Shown here: positions 44,521-50,000 of the stretch, one piece after another
Numbering within the stretch: the stretch's first letter is position 1
Layout of the letters: each line of letters begins with the position of its first letter
NCBI RefSeq assembly: GCF_030272615.1
Contig: NW_026729317.1
Span: 1-50,000 of the forward strand
Source: Cryptomeria japonica
Lineage: Eukaryota; Streptophyta; Pinopsida; Cupressales; Cupressaceae
Length of the DNA stretch: 50,000 bases
Reading direction: 5' to 3'
Position numbers and translations under genes: made by a program
Notes under the pieces: model-generated
The model's database searches: none
The model's input: the letters and a program-made list of their open reading frames with translations, nothing else
What the model was told of the DNA's origin: nothing

Positions 44521-46354
44521 TTTGATGCGATGCCTTCACTAATTTCCATAAAAGGCAAAAAAAAAACGAGATTTTAAAATTTCCGTTTTGAAAGATAGTG
44601 AGAAAAAGGGAATGCTGGTGCCATCTTGAGCCCGCCCTGGTGCGCAGCCCAGCCAAGGTTTGCGCACCAAGGTGCCCACCCTGGCGAAGGTGCGCGCCCG
44701 GGCAATTAACCCAACTTCCAACTTCGCGCGCGCCAGGGTGGGAGCGCACCCAACAACCGGGCCTGGGAAGAGCCAATGCGAGAAACCCCACCAAACTCTC
44801 TGACAAAAAAAGAGGGGGCGCTCCAGTAACCCCGCTTCGGAGCGCACCCTGGGCAAACCCAGCCAAGGTGCCCACCCCGGCCAAGGTGCAGGCGAGGTGC
44901 GCACCCGGGGCAAACCGGGCTCCGACAACGTGCACGCCGCACCTTGGAGCACACTTCGTAGCGCTCCCGGGTGCGCACCTCAGAGCACACCAAGGTGGGC
45001 AGCGAGGTGCGCACCTTTGATGCGCTGCCTTCACTAATTTCCAGAAAAGGCAAAAAAAAAAGGAGATTTTAAAATTTCCGTTTTGAAAGATAGTGAAAAA
45101 AACGGAACGCGCGTGCCATCTTGAGCCCGCCCTGGTGCGCAGCCCAGGTAAGGTGCCACCCTGGCAAAGGTGCGCACCCGGGCAATTAACCCTACTTCCG
45201 ACTTCGTGCGCGCCAGGGTGGCAACCGGGCCTCGGAAGAGCCAATGCGAGAAACCCCACCAAACGCTCCGACAAAAAAAGAGGCGGCGCTCCAATAACCC
45301 CGCTTCGGAGCGCAGCCGGGGCAAACCAAGCCAAGGTGCCCACCCCGACGAAGGTGCACGCGAGGTGCGCACCCGGGGCAAACCGGGCTCCGACAACGTG
45401 CACGCAGCACCTTGGAGCACACTTCGAAGCACTCCCGGGTGCCCACCGGCGTTGCGCACCGTGGTGGGCAGCGAGGTGCGCACCTTTGATGCGCTGCCTT
45501 CACTAATTTCCAGAAAAAGGCAAAAAAAAATGAGATTTTAAAATTTCCGTTTTGAAAGATAGTGAAAAAAAAGGAACGCGGGTGCCATCTTGAGCCCGCC
45601 CTGGTGCGCAGCCCAGGCAAGGCATGCGCACCAAGGTGCCCACCCGAGGTGCACACCCGGGGCAAACCGGGCTCCGACTTCGTGCAGGCCGCACCTTGGA
45701 GCACACTTCGGAGCGCTCCTTGGTGCGCACCATGGTGCCCACCAGGGCGCACCCGAGGCAAACCGGGCTCCGACTTCGTGCACGCCGCACCTTGGAGCAC
45801 ACATCGGAGCGCTCCCAGGTTCGCACCAGCGTTGCGCACCTTTGATGCGCTGCCTTCACTAATTTCCAGAAAAGGCAAAAAAAAACGATATTTTAAAATT
45901 TCCGTTCTGAAAGATAGTGAAAAAAACGGAACGCGGGTGCCATCTTGAGCCCTTCCTGATGCGCAGCCCAGGCAAGTTGTGCGCACCAAGGTGCCCACCC
46001 TGGCGGAGGTGCGCGCCCGGGGCAAACCGGGCTCCGACTTCGTGCACTGCATGGTGCCCACCAAGGCGCGCAACCCAGCCAAGGTGCCCACCGCAGCGAA
46101 GGTGCACGCGAGGTGCGCACCCGAGGTGCACACCCGGGGCAAACCGGGCTCCGACTTCGTGCACGCCGCACCTTGGAGCACACTTCAGAGCGCTCCTTGG
46201 TACGCACCAGGGCGCGCAACCCAGCCAAGGTGCTCACCCCGGCGAAGGTGCACGCGAGGTGCGCACCCGGGGCAAACCGGGCTCGGACTTCGTGCACGCC
46301 GCACCTTGGAGCACACATCGGAGCGCTCCCGGGTTCGCACCAGCATTGCGCACC
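44521..46354 (+). repeat. Higher-order repeat copy 2, unit 6
   Basis: Islands at 44521, 45016, 45485 and 45841. No private change noted. Confidence 0.9.
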
Positions 46355-46528
46355 TTTGATGCGCTGCCTTCACTAATTTCCAGAAAAGGCAAAAAAAAGA
46401 AAAAAATGAGATTTTAAAATTTCCGTTTTGAAAGATAGTGAAAAAAACGGAACGCGGGTGCCATCTTGAGCCCGCCCTGGTGTGCAGCCCAGGCAAGTTG
46501 TGCGCACCAAGGCACCCACCCTGGCCAA

Positions 46529-47032
46529 GGTGGGTCACGGGGTGGGTCCTAGGGTGGGTAACGGGGTGGGTACTAAGGTGCGTGCCAAGGTGGGTCATAG
46601 GGTGGGTGCCAAGGTGGGCACCAGGGTGGGTGTGCACCAACCCTAGCCAGGGTAGGTCACGGGGTGGTTGTCGGGGTGGGCGTCAAGGAGCCAAGGTGGG
46701 TGGCAAGTAGCCAAGTTGCGTGCCAAGGTGGGTGTCGGGGTGGGTGCCAAGGATCCAAGGTGGGTGCCAAGGAACCAAGGTGGGTGTCTGGGTGGGTGCC
46801 GAGGTGGGAGCCAGGGTGGGTCCCAAGGTGAGTGCAAAGGTGGGTGCCAGGGTCAAGGTGAGTGCCAATGTGGGTTCCAAGGTGCCAGGGTCAGGGTGAG
46901 TGCCAATGTGGGTTCAAAGGTGCTAAGTTGGGTGCGAGGTTGGGTGCGAGGGTGGGTGGGTGCCAAGGTGTGCTAGGTGGAAGCCCGGGTGGGTCGGCAT
47001 CCCATGGGTGTCGAGTTGGGTGCCTGATGGGT
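46529..47032 (+). repeat. G-rich block, unit 6
   Basis: G-quadruplex core at 46532-46570, identical to unit 2. Confidence 0.88.
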
Positions 47033-47379
47033 GCTTCTTGTCAAGTTTTAGTCGTCGGGACTCATTTCGAGCCTTAGAGGTCGTTTCTTGTCCGGTTGCC
47101 CTGTCTTCGACCTGGGAACCCAATTTTGGTCCTCGGGTCCCATTTTTTTTTGTCTCGCATCCCACTTTTGGCCTGTGGCCTTTTCGGGGTCGATTCTCGT
47201 TTTGGGCATCAGAGCATGTTTCTTCTCCTAAAACCCAATATTTGTTTATTAAGTCTCGGAACACATTTTTGTTCTCGTGGACCCATCATGGGTCTTGGAA
47301 CGCATTTGTGGTCCTTGGGTCCCATTTTGCATCCCGAAACTTGTGTTTTGGTGCTTGATCCCTATTTTGGGTGCCCACC
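47033..47379 (+). repeat. T-rich block, unit 6
   Basis: Identical to unit 2 as far as I can read. Confidence 0.78.
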
Positions 47380-47738
47380 TTGCACCAAGTGCGCACCCGG
47401 GGCAAACCGAGCGCCTTGGTGCACCGGGGCAAGATCGAGCGTGCACCCGAGGCGCCCCGAACATGCACCAAGGTGCACTCGGCCCACATGTGAGCGCAGG
47501 TCGTTGCGCCCGAGGTGGTGTGTGGGCACCGCGTTGCAGACGGGACACTGCACGCACACGACGCCCCCTCCAGGTGCACGCACGTAGGCCGGGCCGGGTG
47601 CACACCCGACGCCCTAGCAAGGTGCGCGCACCCGGGCAGGGCTCACACTTGGCGAACGGGGCGCACTTCGCGAGGGAGGGTGTGCACCTCGACGGGGGTG
47701 GGTGGCCGGGGTGGATTCGCACGTGGGTCGCGGTTTGC

Positions 47739-47766
47739 TAAGTACACACTGCGACAAGCTCATAAC
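47739..47766 (+). promoter_or_regulatory. Upstream Pol III region of 5S copy 7
   Basis: Identical to 8124-8151. Confidence 0.5.
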
Positions 47767-47884
47767 GGGTGCGATCATACCAGCGTTAGTGCACCGGATC
47801 CCATCAGAACTCCGCAGTTAAGCGCGCTTGGGCCGGAGTAGTACTGGGATGGGTGACCTCCCGGGAAGTCCCGGTGTTGCACCC
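47767..47884 (+). rRNA. 5S rRNA: 5S rRNA gene, copy 7
   Basis: Identical to copy 2 over its full length. Confidence 0.98.
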
Positions 47885-47897
47885 TTTTTTAGTTTTT
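47885..47897 (+). terminator. Pol III terminator of 5S copy 7
   Basis: T6 at 47885-47890, then AG and T5. Confidence 0.9.
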
Positions 47898-49102
47898 CGC
47901 CGGGCGTCGCAATGCTATTTGAATAAACCTTTTGCCCGTTTGCGTTCTCGTCGGGGCCGGGCCGGGCCGGGGTGCGCTGCCCGCACTACCGCGCGCGCGG
48001 GGGCGACACCGAGCGCGCACCCGAGGCGCCCCGAGCACACAGGCCACGGTGCAACCCGGGCGTTGTGCGCGCACCCCGGTGCGCCCGAGGTGCTGCGCGC
48101 GCACCCAGGTGAAATCGGTGTGCACCTCGGCCAGTGCGCGCTCGGTCGAGTCGCGCACGTTGGCCAAGGTGCACGGTGATGTTTCTTACTCTAAGGTTCC
48201 GCACCAGACGCCCGGGACAGGTGAGCGAAGCTGGGCGGGGCCGGGTGCGCGGCCGGGGCAGGTGCACGCAGCTGGAGAGAGCTTTGGAGCACACTTCGGA
48301 GCGCACCAATGATGCGCTCCATTCAAAAGTTTCCTGAAAAGGCAAAAAAAGTTGAGATTATAGAATTTCCCACTTGAGAGATTGTAAAAAAAAAAAATTT
48401 AAAATGAAGGAAACGCGGGTGCCAAGGTGTGCGCAGCCCAGCCAAGGTGTGCGCACCAAGGCGCCCACCCTGGCGAAGGTGCACGCAAGGTGCGCACCCG
48501 AGGCAAACCGGACAATTAACCCAACTTTCGACTTCGCGCGCACCTTGGAGCGCACTTCGGAGCGCTCCTTGGTGCGCACCAATCTTGGGCACCTCGGAGT
48601 GCACCATGGCGCCCACCAAGGTGCGCACCCGGGGCAAACCGAGCTCCGACTTCGTGCGCACCTTGGAGCGCACGAAAGGTGCGCACCATGGCGCCCACCA
48701 AGGTGCGCAGCCCAGCCAAGGCGTGCGCATCAAGGTGCGCACCCTGGCGAAGGTGCGCACCCGGGGCAAACCGAGCTCCGACTTCGTGCGCACCTTGGAG
48801 CGCACAAAAGGTGCGCAACCCAGCCAAGGTGTGCGCACCCCGGTCAAACCGAGCTCCGAATCGTGCGCACCAGAGGTGCACGCCATCGTGCGCACCTTGG
48901 AGCACACTTCGGAGCCCTCCTTGGTGCGCGCCGATGTTGCGCACCTCGGAGCGCACCCGGGGAAAACAATGCAATTAACCCGACTTTCGACTTCGTGGGC
49001 ACCTCGGAGCGCTCTCGGGTTCGCACCTCGGAGCACACCGAGGTGCGCACCTTTGATGCGCTGCCTTCACCAATTTCCAGAAAAGGCAAGAAAACATTGA
49101 GA

Positions 49103-50000
49103 AGGTGTGCGCACCGAGGTGCCCACCCTGGCGAAGGTGCACGCGAGGTGCGCACCCGGGGCAAACCGGGCTCCGACTTCGTGCACGCCGCACCTTGGAG
49201 CACACTTCGGAGCGCTCCTTGGTGCGCACCAGGGCGCGCAACCCAGCCGAGGTGCCCACCCCGGCGAAGGTGCACGCGAGGTGCGCACCCGGGGCAAACC
49301 GGGCTCCGACTTCGTGCACGCCATGGTGCCCACCGCGGCGAAGGTGCACGCGAGGTGCGCACCCGGGGCAAACCGGGCTCCGACTTCGTGCACGCCGCAC
49401 CTTGGAGCACACTTCGGAGCGCTCCTTGGTGCGCACCATGGTGCCCACCAGGGCGCGCAACCCCGCCGAAGGTGCACGCGAGGTGCGCACCCGGGGCAAA
49501 CCGGGCTCCGACTTCGTGCACGCCGCACCTTGGAGCACACTTCGGAGCGCTCCTTGGTGCGCACCAGGGCGCGCAACCCCGCCGAAGGTGCACGCGAGGT
49601 GCGCACCCGGGGCAAACCGGGCTCCGACTTCGTGCACGCCATGGTGCGCACCGCGGCGAAGGTGCGCACCCGGGGCAAACCGGGCTCCGACTTCGTGCAC
49701 GCCGCACCTTGGAGCACACTTCGGAGCGCTCCTTGGTGCGCACCAGGGCGCGCAACCCAGCCGAGGTGCCCACCCCGGCGAAGGTGCACGCGAGGTGCGT
49801 ACCCGGGGCAAACCGGGCTCCGACTTCGTGCACGCCGCACCTTGGAGCACACTTCGGAGCGCTCCTTGGTGCGCACCATGGTGCCCACCAGGCCGCGCAA
49901 CCCAGCCAAGGTGTGCGCACCAAGGTGCACGCGAGGTGCGCACCCGGGGCAAACCGGGGTCCGACTTCGTGCACGCCGCACCTTGGAGCACACATCGGGG
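49103..50000 (+). repeat. 128-bp tandem array, unit 7 (partial, 12-bp deletion)
   Basis: One repeat lacks ATGGTGCCCACC between GTGCGCACC and AGGGCGCGC at 49565/49566. The lost segment is flanked by CACCA direct repeats in the full form, which fits replication slippage. Confidence 0.85.

Larger units (their letters stand above)
39844..47766 (+). repeat. 5S rDNA unit 6 (7,923 bp)
   Basis: Carries four private T residues where the other units have C, all at CpG: 40379, 42215, 42571 and 42786. C at 43424, as in units 4 and 5. Confidence 0.97.
47767..50000 (+). repeat. 5S rDNA unit 7 (partial, cut by window end)
   Basis: Holds the 5S gene, 3' flank, island 1, proximal field, island 2 (49052-49102) and most of the 128-bp array. 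It differs from the other units by a 12-bp deletion at 49565/49566. Confidence 0.95.

Overview
The window is a eukaryotic nuclear 5S ribosomal DNA array from a land plant. It holds seven 5S rRNA genes, all on the + strand, starting at 216, 8152, 16075, 23998, 31921, 39844 and 47767. From the second gene on they are spaced exactly 7,923 bp apart. The five units between 8152 and 47766 are almost identical: I noted only a few substitutions per 7.9 kb and no length change. I see no protein-coding gene, tRNA, 18S/5.8S/26S rRNA or transposon. The long open frames on both strands are by-products of a GC-rich, stop-poor repeat.

Organism: the 5S sequence has the plant internal promoter (A box, intermediate element, C box) and plant RNA length. 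Compared with my memory of the flowering-plant consensus it carries C at position 49 and GC-rich arms (G3:C116, C68:G107, G69:C106, G80:C96). That pattern fits gymnosperms or other non-flowering land plants better. This placement is an inference, not a computed match.

Layout of one unit, using 8152-16074 as reference: 5S gene 8152-8269; Pol III terminator 8270-8282; GC-rich 3' flank 8283-8692; first A-rich island 8693-8805; older GC repeat field 8806-9436; short island 9437-9487; 128-bp tandem array 9488-10476; higher-order repeat copy 1, 10477-12828 (2,352 bp, four modules each opened by an A-rich island); higher-order copy 2, 12829-14662 (the same four modules, two of them shortened); last island 14663-14836; G-rich GGTGGGTGCC block with G-quadruplex motifs 14837-15340; T-rich block 15341-15687; GC-rich 5' flank 15688-16046; upstream Pol III promoter region 16047-16074; then the next 5S gene. 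Add or subtract multiples of 7,923 for the other units. Unit 1 is shifted by up to 14 bp before about position 1570.

The main point of interest is the spacer. A 5S-only unit of 7.9 kb is far longer than the few hundred to about a thousand bp usual for plant 5S units. The spacer is itself a nested satellite: self-complementary decamers, then a 128-bp repeat, then modules of about 350-750 bp, then a 2.35-kb duplication, then the 7.9-kb unit. Differences between units are nearly all C/T or G/A changes, mostly at CpG, as expected for methylated and partly silenced rDNA. The first ~1.57 kb of the window carries a crowd of single-base indels not seen in any other unit, which looks like poor consensus at a contig edge.
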